A stretch of 64,000 nucleotides of DNA from Streptomyces sp. NBC_01341. Its GTDB lineage: Bacteria; Actinomycetota; Actinomycetes; Streptomycetales; Streptomycetaceae. The stretch spans positions 2,418,001-2,482,000 of the forward strand of contig NZ_CP108364.1 in assembly GCF_035946055.1 (NCBI RefSeq). Direction: 5' to 3'. A program made the position numbers and the translations under genes. The notes below the pieces were generated by a model, which was given only the letters and a program-made list of their open reading frames with translations, did not search any database and had not been told where the DNA came from. Below, piece after piece: positions 25,580 through 33,983 of this stretch (within the stretch, counting starts at the first letter, position 1; each line of letters begins with the position of its first letter).

Positions 25580-26251
25580 ATGCGTCTCGTCATCGCCCGT
25601 TGCTCCGTCGACTACGCGGGCCGGCTCACCGCCCACCTGCCCTCCGCCCCCCGTCTGATCCTGGTGAAGGCGGACGGCAGTGTCTCGATCCACGCCGACG
25701 ACCGGGCGTACAAACCTCTCAACTGGATGTCACCGCCCTGCACCCTGAAGGAGGGCGCCGACGACAGCGAGGGCGTCTGGACCGTGGTGAACAAGGCGGG
25801 CGAAAAACTGATCATCACTATGGAGGAAATCCTCCATGACTCATCCCACGAGCTGGGCGTCGATCCAGGGCTCATCAAGGACGGTGTGGAAGCACACCTC
25901 CAGGAGCTGCTCGCCGACCGCATCGAGACGATCGGCGAGGGTTACACCCTGATCCGCCGTGAGTACCCGACCGCTATCGGCCCGGTCGACATCCTGTGCC
26001 GGGACGCGGACGGCGCGACGGTGGCGGTGGAGCTGAAGCGGCGTGGCGACATCGACGGCGTGGAGCAGCTGACCCGCTATCTGGAGCTGCTCAACCGCGA
26101 TCCTCATCTGGCTCCGGTGCGCGGTGTGTTCGCCGCCCAGGAGATCAAGCCGCAGGCGCGGGTGCTGGCGACCGACCGCGGTATCGGGTGCCTGGTCCTG
26201 GACTACGACGCGATGCGCGGCATCGAGGACGACAAGCTGCGGCTGTTCTGA
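25580..26251 (+). CDS. nucS: Endonuclease NucS (mismatch-specific)
   Basis: A 223-residue protein starting [16 protein letters not shown]. The N-terminal DNA-binding/dimerisation domain is about 1-110. The C-terminal RecB-like nuclease domain has [22 protein letters not shown], carrying the catalytic Asp-(x)n-Glu-x-Lys, and [14 protein letters not shown]. NucS/EndoMS performs the non-canonical mismatch repair of actinobacteria that lack MutS/MutL. The C-terminal tail KLRLF resembles a sliding-clamp binding motif. TAGCGT at 25566-25571, 8 nt before the ATG, suggests a leaderless or near-leaderless transcript. Confidence 0.96.
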   Translation: MRLVIARCSVDYAGRLTAHLPSAPRLILVKADGSVSIHADDRAYKPLNWMSPPCTLKEGADDSEGVWTVVNKAGEKLIITMEEILHDSSHELGVDPGLIKDGVEAHLQELLADRIETIGEGYTLIRREYPTAIGPVDILCRDADGATVAVELKRRGDIDGVEQLTRYLELLNRDPHLAPVRGVFAAQEIKPQARVLATDRGIGCLVLDYDAMRGIEDDKLRLF

Positions 26252-26289
26252 CCCGGGGCCCCGCCCCTCACTCCGTCGCGATGCCTCTC

Positions 26290-26326
26290 ACGCCGTACGG
26301 GCCCGGATTCCGGGCCCGTACGGCGT
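26290..26326. terminator. Strong bidirectional terminator
   Basis: A perfect 17-bp stem with a 3-nt loop: ACGCCGTACGGGCCCGG (26290-26306), ATT, then its complement (26310-26326). It sits between the convergent nucS and P-loop ATPase genes. Confidence 0.85.
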
Positions 26327-26335
26327 ACTTCGCTG

Positions 26336-28795
26336 TCAGGCCGTCGTCGGCGAACCGGTTGTGTCCTCGGTGGTCGACGCGGTGACCGTCTCGGCCGGGC
26401 CGCTCGCGGAGTCGGACATGGTCGGGTCCGTGGTCGTCTCCGATTCCGACGGGGTGGGCGTCGGCGTCCCCGTTTCGGTCGGGGTCTCGCTCGGGCTCCC
26501 GGTCTGGCCGGGTGGCGTGGTCGGCGGCTTCGTGGGCTTCGTCGGAGACGGGCTGCCGAGCGTGGGCTGTCCGGTGGGGCTGCCGCTCGACGGGGTGCCG
26601 GAGCTCGCACCGGGACTGGAGGCGCCGGGGGACGGCGTACCGCTCGTCGACGCACCGGCCGTGCCGGACGGGCCGGGTGCGGAGGGACCGTCGCCGGACG
26701 TGCCGTCCTCGGACGCCGGGGCGTCGGCGGGCTCGTCCGCGGGGACGCCGTTCTCGCCCTCGTCCTCGTCCGCCGACTGCTCGGTCGTGACGTTCCGCCC
26801 TTCCGGGTCCTCGCTGCCCGATGTCGCGCCCAGGGTCACGACCGTGCCGAGTACCGCCGCCAGCAGCGCGCCCGCGCCGACCGCGACGAGATTGCGCCTC
26901 GCACCGCGGAGCACCCCCGCACGGCTGCCGCCCTTCTCGGGCGGCATGGGTTCCTGATGGGTGATCAGCATCGCCGAGGTGTCCGTGACCCGGGGGAAGA
27001 GCGGCCTGACCGCGGGGACGCCGCCGGGCGGGGAAGCCGTCTCGTCGCGCGGTACGGGCATCTCGTCGCCCGCCAGGGTGCGTTCGGCCGGCAGCGGCTC
27101 ACCGGCACGGTCGGCGACCAGGGCGAGTGCGCGTCGCCCCGCCACCGCACCGGACTTGTCGGCGAGCGCACCGCGCATGCCGATGGAGGTCTCCAGCTCG
27201 GCCCGGGCCCGGTCCAGATGTCCGGCGCAGAGCGCGAGGACTCCCAACTCGTGGTGGAAGTAGGCCTCTTCGGCGACCTCGCCGGCGATCCGGGCGGCCT
27301 CCTGGCCGGACCTGAGCGCCTTCTCCCAGGAGCCCCACTGCATGCCGGCGGCGAAGGCCGGCGCGGCGCTGCGGGCCAGCAGGACGGCCGCGCTGGCCTG
27401 TCCCGCCTGGTCGCCCAGGACGAGGCGGGACAGCGAGGCGAGGAGGGCATCGGCCTCGGCTGCGGCCCTTTCGGGGGTGACCGAGGGGTGGCCGGACCAC
27501 CAGGTGTAGTGCTGGGCGGCACTCCGGGCGTGGGTGTCGGCGGTCTCGCCGTATCCGCTCGCCTCCAGCTGGGCCAGCACACCGGCGGCCAGCCGGTAGC
27601 GGGGGCCGGCCGGTGAGAGCAGCCCGCAGCGGTGCAGTTCGCCCAGCGCGGCATCGGCGTGGGTGTCGCCCACCAGGGCGGGCAGGTGCGCCTGGTGCGG
27701 CACCTCACCGCCGAGGGCGACGGCGAAGCGCAGGGTCTCGCGGGCGGCCTCGCTCAGCCGGGAGGCCAGCAGTGCCGCGGGCGCCGCTCCCTCACCGAGG
27801 CTGGGCAGGGGCCCGTCCGCCGACGGGGCGGTGCCGAAGGCCGGCATGTCGGCCGGGTCGTCGTAGGTGTCGAGAGTGTCCTGCCCGGTCCGCAGGTCGT
27901 CGCGCTGGCGCAGGAGGGCGCCGGCCTGGACGAAACGCAGGGGCAGCCCTTCGGACTCGAACCAGAGGTCTCCCGCCCAGTTCGCCTCCTCGTCGGTGAG
28001 TTCGCGCTCCACGACGCGTTGGAGGAGTTCGATCGAGGCGCTGCGGCCGAGGCCGTCGAGGAGGACCTCTTCGAGGTTCGAGTCGGCGGTGGGCGCGGGC
28101 ACGTCGGGGGACACGCCGAAGAGGAACGCGCACTCGGGCGTCGCGTCGAGCAGCTCCTGCAGCGGGGCGCCGCCGATCTCGAGGTCGTCGACGACGACGA
28201 CGGCCCCGATGCCCTGGACGAGCGCGAGGAGCCCTTCCCGGTCGGGGCGGTGCAGCGGAGCCCGGTAGACGCCCTCGAAGAGCGCGTGGAGCAGGTCCGC
28301 GCCGGTCCGCTTGTAACCGGAGAGCCGCACGACCCCGTCCGGGGCCAGATCCGCGCAGTCGGCCGCGACTGCGTCGAGGAGGGCCGTACGCCCGGAACCG
28401 GCCGGTCCGGTGAGGCGCACGGAGCGCCCGCGCCCGAGGTGGCGTACGAGGCGCTCACGGTCCTCCTGACGCTCCAGGAGGGACAGCTGGGGGCCGGGCG
28501 GCCCGGCGGGGACGGGCGGCGCCGCTGCGCGCTCCCTGTCCGCGCGCTGCTCCGCGGTGTGCCGCTCGGGAGGGGCGGGCCGCTCCCCCGGCCGGCAGGA
28601 CTCGATCTCGCTGCCGTCGACCGGGTTGACGGTGAGCAGGAGGTCACCCGATATCAACTGCACCGCGCGCGTCTGCTGCGGTGTCTGGTGCCCGAAGTCG
28701 GGCGTCAGCGGATCGCGGGACTGACGTCGTGGTGGCGCGTCGTCACCGGACCGGTCATGGCCGTACTCTTCCGGTCCACGGTTGGTCGGGTCCAT
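26336..28795 (-). CDS. Membrane-anchored STAND/AAA-like ATPase with PST-rich exterior tail
   Basis: An 819-residue protein from ATG 28795 (MDPTNRGPEEYG); TTG 28801 is an alternative. After about 100 disordered residues there is a P-loop NTPase domain: Walker A is GPAGSGRT (130-137), with Arg136 where Lys is expected, and Walker B is AVVVVDDLE. A winged-helix/TPR-like helical region (about 340-600) follows, then one membrane helix (about 635-655, LVAVGAGALLAAVLGTVVTL). The last 159 residues are Pro/Ser/Thr-rich and probably extracytoplasmic. It looks like an intracellular NTPase coupled to a cell-wall-spanning stalk. Role unknown. It is convergent with nucS and downstream of a STAS gene. Confidence 0.88.
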   Translation of the reverse strand: MDPTNRGPEEYGHDRSGDDAPPRRQSRDPLTPDFGHQTPQQTRAVQLISGDLLLTVNPVDGSEIESCRPGERPAPPERHTAEQRADRERAAAPPVPAGPPGPQLSLLERQEDRERLVRHLGRGRSVRLTGPAGSGRTALLDAVAADCADLAPDGVVRLSGYKRTGADLLHALFEGVYRAPLHRPDREGLLALVQGIGAVVVVDDLEIGGAPLQELLDATPECAFLFGVSPDVPAPTADSNLEEVLLDGLGRSASIELLQRVVERELTDEEANWAGDLWFESEGLPLRFVQAGALLRQRDDLRTGQDTLDTYDDPADMPAFGTAPSADGPLPSLGEGAAPAALLASRLSEAARETLRFAVALGGEVPHQAHLPALVGDTHADAALGELHRCGLLSPAGPRYRLAAGVLAQLEASGYGETADTHARSAAQHYTWWSGHPSVTPERAAAEADALLASLSRLVLGDQAGQASAAVLLARSAAPAFAAGMQWGSWEKALRSGQEAARIAGEVAEEAYFHHELGVLALCAGHLDRARAELETSIGMRGALADKSGAVAGRRALALVADRAGEPLPAERTLAGDEMPVPRDETASPPGGVPAVRPLFPRVTDTSAMLITHQEPMPPEKGGSRAGVLRGARRNLVAVGAGALLAAVLGTVVTLGATSGSEDPEGRNVTTEQSADEDEGENGVPADEPADAPASEDGTSGDGPSAPGPSGTAGASTSGTPSPGASSPGASSGTPSSGSPTGQPTLGSPSPTKPTKPPTTPPGQTGSPSETPTETGTPTPTPSESETTTDPTMSDSASGPAETVTASTTEDTTGSPTTA

Positions 28796-29031
28796 CGTCA
28801 AAGCCCCCCAAAGGCGCAGCGCGCGGTGACCCCCTCCGGCCTCGCACGCCTGCTTCGGCTCGTTCCGGTCCGGTGTCCGCCAGTGGGTCCTCGTCGATCG
28901 GCGGACGGCCGAACCCTAAACCTTCGCACAGTATCCATGAACCATCGGGGGGCCGCGCCGCCCACGACGTCACATTCTCGTGAGGATTGTGCGTAAATAA
29001 CCGTCCGCCGCTCCGGTCCGCCCGGAATTCC

Positions 29032-29355
29032 CTATACGCGTGGCAGGGAATCCGCTGCGATTCCGCCCTCGATGGCCAGGATCCTGTGCAGCCTCGTCGC
29101 GACCAGCAGGCGCTGCATCTGCGGCGGCACGCCGCGCAGTACCAGCCGTCGGCCGGCCCTCCCGGCCCTGCGGTGCGCACCCATGATGACGCCCAGTCCT
29201 GTGGCGTCCCACGAGTCCAGCTCGGTGAGGTTCAGCACGAGATCGCCGGCGCCGTCGTCGACGGCCGAGTGCAGGACCGTACGGGCGTCCGCCGCGTTAC
29301 GGACGTCGAGGCGGCCCCCGACGACCAGCTCGGCGTGGTCGCCCCTGATGTGCAT
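29032..29355 (-). CDS. STAS-domain protein (anti-sigma factor antagonist-like)
   Basis: A 107-residue protein from ATG 29355 (MHIRGDHAELVVGGRLDVRN), with CGGGGAG 6 nt upstream; a longer frame exists but lacks a ribosome site. The single STAS fold is like SpoIIAA/BldG. At the phosphorylation loop, where active antagonists have Asp-Ser-Ser/Thr-Gly-Leu-Gly, it reads D50-A51-T52-G53-L54-G55, so the usual phospho-serine is Ala. It may be constitutively active, or Thr52 may substitute. It lies 236 bp upstream of the P-loop ATPase gene on the same strand. No cognate kinase or sigma factor is adjacent. Confidence 0.85.
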   Translation of the reverse strand: MHIRGDHAELVVGGRLDVRNAADARTVLHSAVDDGAGDLVLNLTELDSWDATGLGVIMGAHRRAGRAGRRLVLRGVPPQMQRLLVATRLHRILAIEGGIAADSLPRV

Positions 29356-29600
29356 ATGCGCTCCCCGGAAATGCTCCGTAGCAAGGTCGGTCTGACTGTT
29401 TTCTCTTTCTTCCTCTGTCCCAACTGACTGCCGCGGCGACAGGGAAGTTGCCGTCTGTAAGCGAACCGATACCGAATTCACCCCGAGGAGTGAAGCTGGT
29501 GCGGCGGTACCCCCTGGATCCGAGTGCCGGACGGTTCCGGATCCCGTGCCCCGGGGGTCCGGCCGACGGCATGTCGGACGGCCCTGGGGCCCGGTCGTGA

Positions 29601-30449
29601 TCAGTAGGTGTAGAAGCCCTGCCCGCTCTTGCGGCCGATGTCACCTGCGTCGACCATCCGGCGCATCAGCTCCGGGGCGGCGAACTTCTCGTCCTGCGAC
29701 TCGGTGTAGATGTTGCCCGTGGCGTGCAGGAGGATGTCGACGCCGGTCATGTCGGCCGTGGCGAGGGGGCCCATGGCGTGACCGAAGCCCAGCTTGCACG
29801 CGGTGTCGATGTCCTCGGCCGAGGCGACGCCCGACTCGTAGAGCTTGGCCGCCTCGACGACGAGCGCCGAGATGAGCCGGGTGGTGACGAAACCCGCCAC
29901 GTCGCGGTTGACGACGATGCACGTCTTGCCCACGGACTCGGCGAACTCCCGTGCGGTGGCGAGGGTTTCGTCACTGGTCTTGTAGCCGCGCACCAGCTCG
30001 CAGAGCTGCATCATCGGTACCGGCGAGAAGAAGTGCACGCCGACGACGCGCTCCGGGCGCTCCGTGACCGCGGCGATCTTGGTGATCGGGATGGCGGACG
30101 TGTTGGAGGCGAGGACGGCGTCCTCACGGACGACCTTGTCGAGGGTGCGGAAGATCTCGTGCTTCACCTCGAGCTTCTCGAACACGGCCTCCACGACGAT
30201 GTCCGCGTCGGCCACGGCGTCGAGATCGGTGGTCGTGGTGATCCGGCCGAGCGCGGCCTCGGCGTCGGCCTCCGCCAGCTTGCCCTTGGCGACGAACTTG
30301 CCGTAGCTCGCCTCGATACCGCCACGTCCGCGGGCCAGGGCCTCGTCGGTGACGTCACGCAGCACGACGTCCCAGCCCGCCTGGGCGGAGACCTGCGCGA
30401 TACCGGACCCCATGAGTCCGGCGCCGATGACGGCGAGCTTCCTGGCCAC
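29601..30449 (-). CDS. 3-hydroxybutyryl-CoA dehydrogenase
   Basis: A 282-residue NAD(P)-dependent enzyme. GTG 30449 (VARKLAVIGAGLMGSGIAQ) is chosen because TAGGGG precedes it and the family starts here; an upstream frame adds six residues. The Rossmann motif is GAGLMGSGIA, the catalytic region is VVGVHFFSPVPMM, and the C-terminal helical domain has FGHAMGPLATADMTGVDILL. It interconverts acetoacetyl-CoA and 3-hydroxybutyryl-CoA and complements the thiolase at 12282 in acyl-CoA and ethylmalonyl-CoA metabolism. A CTATGCATAG palindrome (30460-30469) lies just upstream. Confidence 0.94.
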   Translation of the reverse strand: MARKLAVIGAGLMGSGIAQVSAQAGWDVVLRDVTDEALARGRGGIEASYGKFVAKGKLAEADAEAALGRITTTTDLDAVADADIVVEAVFEKLEVKHEIFRTLDKVVREDAVLASNTSAIPITKIAAVTERPERVVGVHFFSPVPMMQLCELVRGYKTSDETLATAREFAESVGKTCIVVNRDVAGFVTTRLISALVVEAAKLYESGVASAEDIDTACKLGFGHAMGPLATADMTGVDILLHATGNIYTESQDEKFAAPELMRRMVDAGDIGRKSGQGFYTY

Positions 30450-30782
30450 GTTCGCACCCCTATGCATAGTCGGTCGTTCTCATGCTCTCCGGCGGAGATT
30501 AGTACCCGTGAGCGGACATGAGGCCGTGAAGAGATGCGCGTCACGTCTCACATGACGGACATCACACCCTCCGGCGTCATGCGGCGGCGCGCCGGGCGTA
30601 GTTGAGCGCCCCGTCGCCCATCGCGCTTCACAGCGTTCCGCTGCCCGGCGGACGGGTGCGGGACGCGTACGCCGGCCGGTGCGCCACCGCACACATGCGG
30701 TACGGCGTCGTCGTGGCGGTCGCCCCGGCCCTCCCGGCTGTGACGGTGGGCACGCGCGTCTCCCGCGGGGCCGGGGCGTAAC
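30450..30782. other. Divergent intergenic region, no convincing gene
   Basis: About 330 bp between the dehydrogenase and PduO starts. It holds the CTATGCATAG palindrome at 30460-30469 and, near its end, the PduO -10. A 59-codon open frame beginning TTG at 30602 and ending at 30781 has no ribosome site and no recognisable family. I do not see the conserved core of a B12 riboswitch. Confidence 0.4.
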
Positions 30783-30788
30783 TACGCT
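30783..30788 (+). promoter_or_regulatory. -10 hexamer of a leaderless pduO transcript
   Basis: TACGCT, 6 nt, then ATG at 30795. No Shine-Dalgarno is present. Confidence 0.5.
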
Positions 30789-30794
30789 GGCCCC

Positions 30795-31367
30795 ATGGTC
30801 AATCTGACGCGCATCTACACCCGTACCGGCGACAAGGGCACCACCGCCCTCGGCGACATGAGCCGGACCGCCAAGACCGATCTGCGGATCTCGGCCTACG
30901 CCGACGCCAACGAGGCCAACGCCGTCATCGGTACGGCCGTCGCGCTCGGCAACCTCTCCGAGGACGTCGTGAAGGTCCTCGTCCGCGTCCAGAACGACCT
31001 CTTCGACGTGGGCGCGGACCTCTCCACGCCGGTGGTCCAGGACCCGGAGTACCCGCCACTGCGGGTCGAGCAGTCCTACATCGACAAGCTGGAGGCGGAC
31101 TGCGACCGCTTCCTGGAGGAACTGGAGAAGCTGCGGAGCTTCATCCTTCCGGGCGGTACGCCGGGGGCGGCGCTGCTGCACCAGGCCTGCACGGTCGTCC
31201 GCCGCGCCGAGCGGTCCACCTGGGCGGCGCTGGAGGTGCACGGTGAGGTCATGAACGCCCTGACGGCGACCTACCTGAACCGGCTCTCCGACCTGCTCTT
31301 CATCCTCGCCAGGACGGCGAACAAGGAGGTCGGGGACGTGCTGTGGGTGCCGGGCGGTGATCGCTGA
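30795..31367 (+). CDS. PduO-type cob(I)alamin adenosyltransferase
   Basis: A 190-residue enzyme attaching the 5-prime-deoxyadenosyl group of ATP to cob(I)alamin. The family N-terminal ATP-binding motif IYTRTGDKGTTALGD is intact, and RRAERSTWAALE matches the conserved Arg-rich helix. It is a full-length single domain. It supplies adenosylcobalamin for methylmalonyl-CoA mutase, the client of MeaB (11288) and consumer of the epimerase product (13619). Its stop directly abuts the stop of the convergent membrane protein gene. Confidence 0.95.
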   Translation: MVNLTRIYTRTGDKGTTALGDMSRTAKTDLRISAYADANEANAVIGTAVALGNLSEDVVKVLVRVQNDLFDVGADLSTPVVQDPEYPPLRVEQSYIDKLEADCDRFLEELEKLRSFILPGGTPGAALLHQACTVVRRAERSTWAALEVHGEVMNALTATYLNRLSDLLFILARTANKEVGDVLWVPGGDR

Positions 31368-31925
31368 TCAGCGGCCGGCCCCGGCGCGGCCCCCGGGCTC
31401 CCGCTTGGGGAAGACCGTGTAGCCGCCGGCGACGACCAGGTTGACGCCGATCACCCAGAGCATCTTCTGCTGCCACATCCGCAGCGAGCCGGTGTCCCCG
31501 TCACCGCCGACGTACAGCACGGCCGCCTGGAGCAGGGCGATCGCGGTCACCGCGGCGAGTGTCCACCGGGCGGCGACGCGCCACTCGTGGGCGGCCCGCG
31601 CCATCCCGTACCTCGGGGGCTTCACCGGCGCGGGGCCACCCGCGAAGCGGTGGGCGACCCGGGCGTCGGCCCAGGTGATCGTGGAGTGACCGAGGCCCAC
31701 GGTGAAGCCGATGTAGACGGCCGCCAGACCGTGCTTCCAGTCCGGTGCCGCGCCGTTCTTCAGGTCGACGGCCGTCACCACCAGCAGGACGAGCTCCAGC
31801 AGCGGCTCGCACAGCAGCACGGCGGCGCCCAGCCGGGGTTTCCGCGCGACGTACCGCAGTGCGAGTCCGGCGGCCAGCAGGACCCAGAAGCCGGCCTCGC
31901 AGACGAGGATCAGGGTGACGATCAC
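31368..31925 (-). CDS. Conserved integral membrane protein
   Basis: A 185-residue protein from GTG 31925 (VIVTLILVCEAGFWVLL), with the strong ribosome site GGAAGGAG 7 nt upstream; the longer frame has no such signal. About five transmembrane helices are visible (2-22, 31-52, 63-80, 120-138, 155-172). The loop DLKNGAAPDWKHGLAAVYIGFTV and the charged PVKPPRYGMARAAHEW segment are distinctive, but I do not recognise a characterised family. It is divergent from the NarL-type two-component genes and shares the 28-nt-plus-spacer palindrome at 31992-32029. Confidence 0.8.
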   Translation of the reverse strand: MIVTLILVCEAGFWVLLAAGLALRYVARKPRLGAAVLLCEPLLELVLLVVTAVDLKNGAAPDWKHGLAAVYIGFTVGLGHSTITWADARVAHRFAGGPAPVKPPRYGMARAAHEWRVAARWTLAAVTAIALLQAAVLYVGGDGDTGSLRMWQQKMLWVIGVNLVVAGGYTVFPKREPGGRAGAGR

Positions 31926-31991
31926 GGTTCTTCTCCTTCCGGTCGACTCCAGACTCCCGCCGGCCCGGTCCCGAATCGTCGTCGGGAGTGA

Positions 31992-32029
31992 CGATGCGCG
32001 ACTGCATCCTTCGGCGCAGTCGCGCATCG
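31992..32029. promoter_or_regulatory. Large inverted repeat between membrane protein and two-component genes
   Basis: Perfect 14-bp arms CGATGCGCGACTGC (31992-32005) and its complement (32016-32029) with a 10-bp spacer, in the 152-bp divergent gap. Arms this long suit a dimeric regulator binding on two faces or a transcript hairpin. LuxR-type regulators commonly bind inverted repeats, so the response regulator at 33274 is the first candidate. Confidence 0.6.
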
Positions 32030-32077
32030 GCCTCCGTGAGGACGCCCCGTCCCGGGCCGGGCGTGTTGGATGGGCGG

Positions 32078-33277
32078 GTGTTCATCTCCACGCGCCCCCC
32101 GCACCGCCACGACGTGCTGATCGCGGCCGTCGGGCTGTCCGGCGGTCTGCTGCTCTGGCTGGCGGGACTGCACACCCAGGGCGGACGACTGGTCGAGGCC
32201 CACTGGGCGGCCCTCGTTCCGCTCACCGCGACGGCGGCGCTGGAACTCCTGCGCCGGAGCGCCCCGCAGACGGCACTGGTCCTCGGCACGCTCGCGCTGA
32301 TCGCCGATCAGTTCACGTCGGGCAGCCTGGCGACCGTGCTCATGTTCACCGACCTGGTGTACGCGGCGGTCGTGTACGGGACCCCGGCGGCAGCCCGGCG
32401 GATTCCCGTGACCACGCTCCTGGTCACCGCCGCGTCCACCCTCGGCTTCCTCGCCTGGTTCCGCACGGCAGACGCACTGCTGATCGGTGTCGTCACCGGA
32501 CTGGTGTCCTTCGGCCCCGCCATCACGGGCGTCAGCGTCCGCAACCACCGCGAGGCGGCGGAGGCCGCCCGGCTGCGCGCCGACCAGACCGCGCTGCTCG
32601 CCGAGATGGACCGGGTCCAGGCGGTGACCGCGGAGCGCTCCCGGATGGCCCGGGAACTCCACGACATGGTCGCCAACCACCTCTCCGCCATCGCCATCCA
32701 CTCCACCGCCGCGCTCTCCATCGACGATCCGGCGACCTCGCGGGACGCCCTCGGGGTGATCCGGCGGAACAGTGTCGACGGCCTGGCCGAGATGCGGCGG
32801 CTGATCGGGCTGCTGCGCCGGAGCGGTGCGGACTCCTCGCAGAGCGCCGCGCCGACCCTCGCCTCCCTGGACGTCCTGGTCGGGCAGGCGGCGGCCGGTG
32901 CGGCGTCCACCGGACTCACCGTCACCCTGGACGACGGCGGCGGGGAGGCGGGGTCGCTGCCCGCGCCGGTGGAGCTGGCGGCGTACCGCATCGTCCAGGA
33001 GTCCCTCACGAACGCGCTCAAACACGCCGCGCCGGGCCCGGTGACGGTACGGCTGGGCAGGTCGCGTGAACTGCTGACGGTCGAGGTCGGCAGCGTGTTC
33101 GGCGACCGGCCCGGGCCGCGCGCACCCGGTTCGGGAGCCGGACTGGTGGGGATGAGGGAAAGAGTGGCGCTGCTCGGCGGGACGATCACCGCGGGGCCGG
33201 TCGCACGGGGCGAGGACGGCGGGATCTGGCTGGTGCGGGCCGAACTGCCCGTCGAGGAAGGGGTGTACCGCCCATGA
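32078..33277 (+). CDS. NarL-type sensor histidine kinase
   Basis: A 399-residue kinase. GTG 32078 (VFISTRPPHRHDVLIAAV) is chosen because the upstream frame runs through the large inverted repeat. About five or six N-terminal transmembrane helices (13-150) lack a large extracytoplasmic loop, suggesting intramembrane sensing. HisKA_3 is ERSRMARELHDMVANHLSAI with the phospho-His in ELHD. The ATPase domain has IVQESLTNALKHA; the C-terminal G box GSGAGLVGMRERVALLGG is normal. Its last codons overlap the response regulator start (ATGA). Confidence 0.92.
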   Translation: MFISTRPPHRHDVLIAAVGLSGGLLLWLAGLHTQGGRLVEAHWAALVPLTATAALELLRRSAPQTALVLGTLALIADQFTSGSLATVLMFTDLVYAAVVYGTPAAARRIPVTTLLVTAASTLGFLAWFRTADALLIGVVTGLVSFGPAITGVSVRNHREAAEAARLRADQTALLAEMDRVQAVTAERSRMARELHDMVANHLSAIAIHSTAALSIDDPATSRDALGVIRRNSVDGLAEMRRLIGLLRRSGADSSQSAAPTLASLDVLVGQAAAGAASTGLTVTLDDGGGEAGSLPAPVELAAYRIVQESLTNALKHAAPGPVTVRLGRSRELLTVEVGSVFGDRPGPRAPGSGAGLVGMRERVALLGGTITAGPVARGEDGGIWLVRAELPVEEGVYRP

Positions 33278-33924
33278 CGATCCGCGTTCTGGTCGCGGAG
33301 GACCAGTCGGCCGTGCGGGCGGGTCTGGTCCTGATCCTGGGCAGCGCGCCGGACATCGAGGTGGTGGGTGAGGCGGGCGACGGCGAGGCCGCCGTGCGCC
33401 TCGCGCGTGAACTGCGCCCGGACCTGGTGCTGATGGACGTGCAGATGCCCCGGCTCGACGGAGTGTCGGCGACACGGCAGGTCGTGTCCGAGGGCCTCGC
33501 CGACGTACTCGTGCTGACGACGTTCGACCTCGACGAGTACGTCTTCGGGGCACTCCGCGCCGGCGCGGCGGGCTTCCTGCTGAAGAACACCGAGGCCCGG
33601 GATCTGCTCGACGCGGTACGCACGGTGGCGCGGGGTGAGGGGCTGATCGCACCGGCCGTGACACGCCGGCTGATCGAGGAGTTCGCCGTCGCGACCGCCC
33701 CGCGCGGGACGGGCGGGCCGGGCCGCGAGGTGGTGGACCGGCTGACCCGCAGGGAGCGGGAGGTGCTGGGCTGCCTCGGTGAGGGGCTGTCGAACGCGGA
33801 GACCGCAGGGCACCTCGGCATGGCGGAGGCCACCGTGAAGACACACGTCAGCCGGCTGCTCGGGAAGCTGGGGCTGCGCAGCCGGGCGCAAGCGGCGGTC
33901 ATGGCACGAGAGTTGGGGCTTTGA
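33274..33924 (+). CDS. NarL/LuxR-type response regulator
   Basis: A 216-residue regulator starting MTIRVLVAEDQSAVRAGLV. The receiver has acidic pocket E9/D10, phospho-acceptor Asp55 (VLMDVQMPRLDG) and Lys in FLLKNTEARDL. The C-terminal LuxR HTH is LTRREREVLGCLGEGLSNAETAGHLG followed by ATVKTHVSRLLGKLGLRSRAQA. It is cotranscribed with the kinase. Likely targets include its own promoter region, which contains a 14-bp-arm inverted repeat, and the divergent membrane protein gene. Confidence 0.95.
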   Translation: MTIRVLVAEDQSAVRAGLVLILGSAPDIEVVGEAGDGEAAVRLARELRPDLVLMDVQMPRLDGVSATRQVVSEGLADVLVLTTFDLDEYVFGALRAGAAGFLLKNTEARDLLDAVRTVARGEGLIAPAVTRRLIEEFAVATAPRGTGGPGREVVDRLTRREREVLGCLGEGLSNAETAGHLGMAEATVKTHVSRLLGKLGLRSRAQAAVMARELGL

Positions 33925-33940
33925 GACAAGCCGGGAAACT

Positions 33941-33983
33941 TTGGTCTGGACCTCTTGACGATTGGTCCAGACCTTCCTAATCT
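33941..33983 (+). promoter_or_regulatory. Chitinase promoter with two DasR-like direct repeats
   Basis: TTGGTCTGGACCT (33941-33953) and TTGGTCCAGACCT (33962-33974) are 21 bp apart. Each matches 10 of 12 core positions of the DasR responsive element TGGTCTAGACCA. TTGACG (33955-33960) and TAATCT (33978-33983) form a promoter with an ideal 17-bp spacer, the second repeat lying inside it. This is the classical Streptomyces chitinase arrangement, giving N-acetylglucosamine/chitin control by DasR. Confidence 0.88.

Noticed and set aside
29724..30521. Open frame antisense to 3-hydroxybutyryl-CoA dehydrogenase
   Set aside because: High-GC shadow frame; His/Asp/Arg/Gly-rich composition with no family.
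30450..30794. Possible B12 riboswitch before pduO
   Set aside because: I could not find the B12-box core, and the -10 is 6 nt from the ATG, leaving no leader for a riboswitch.
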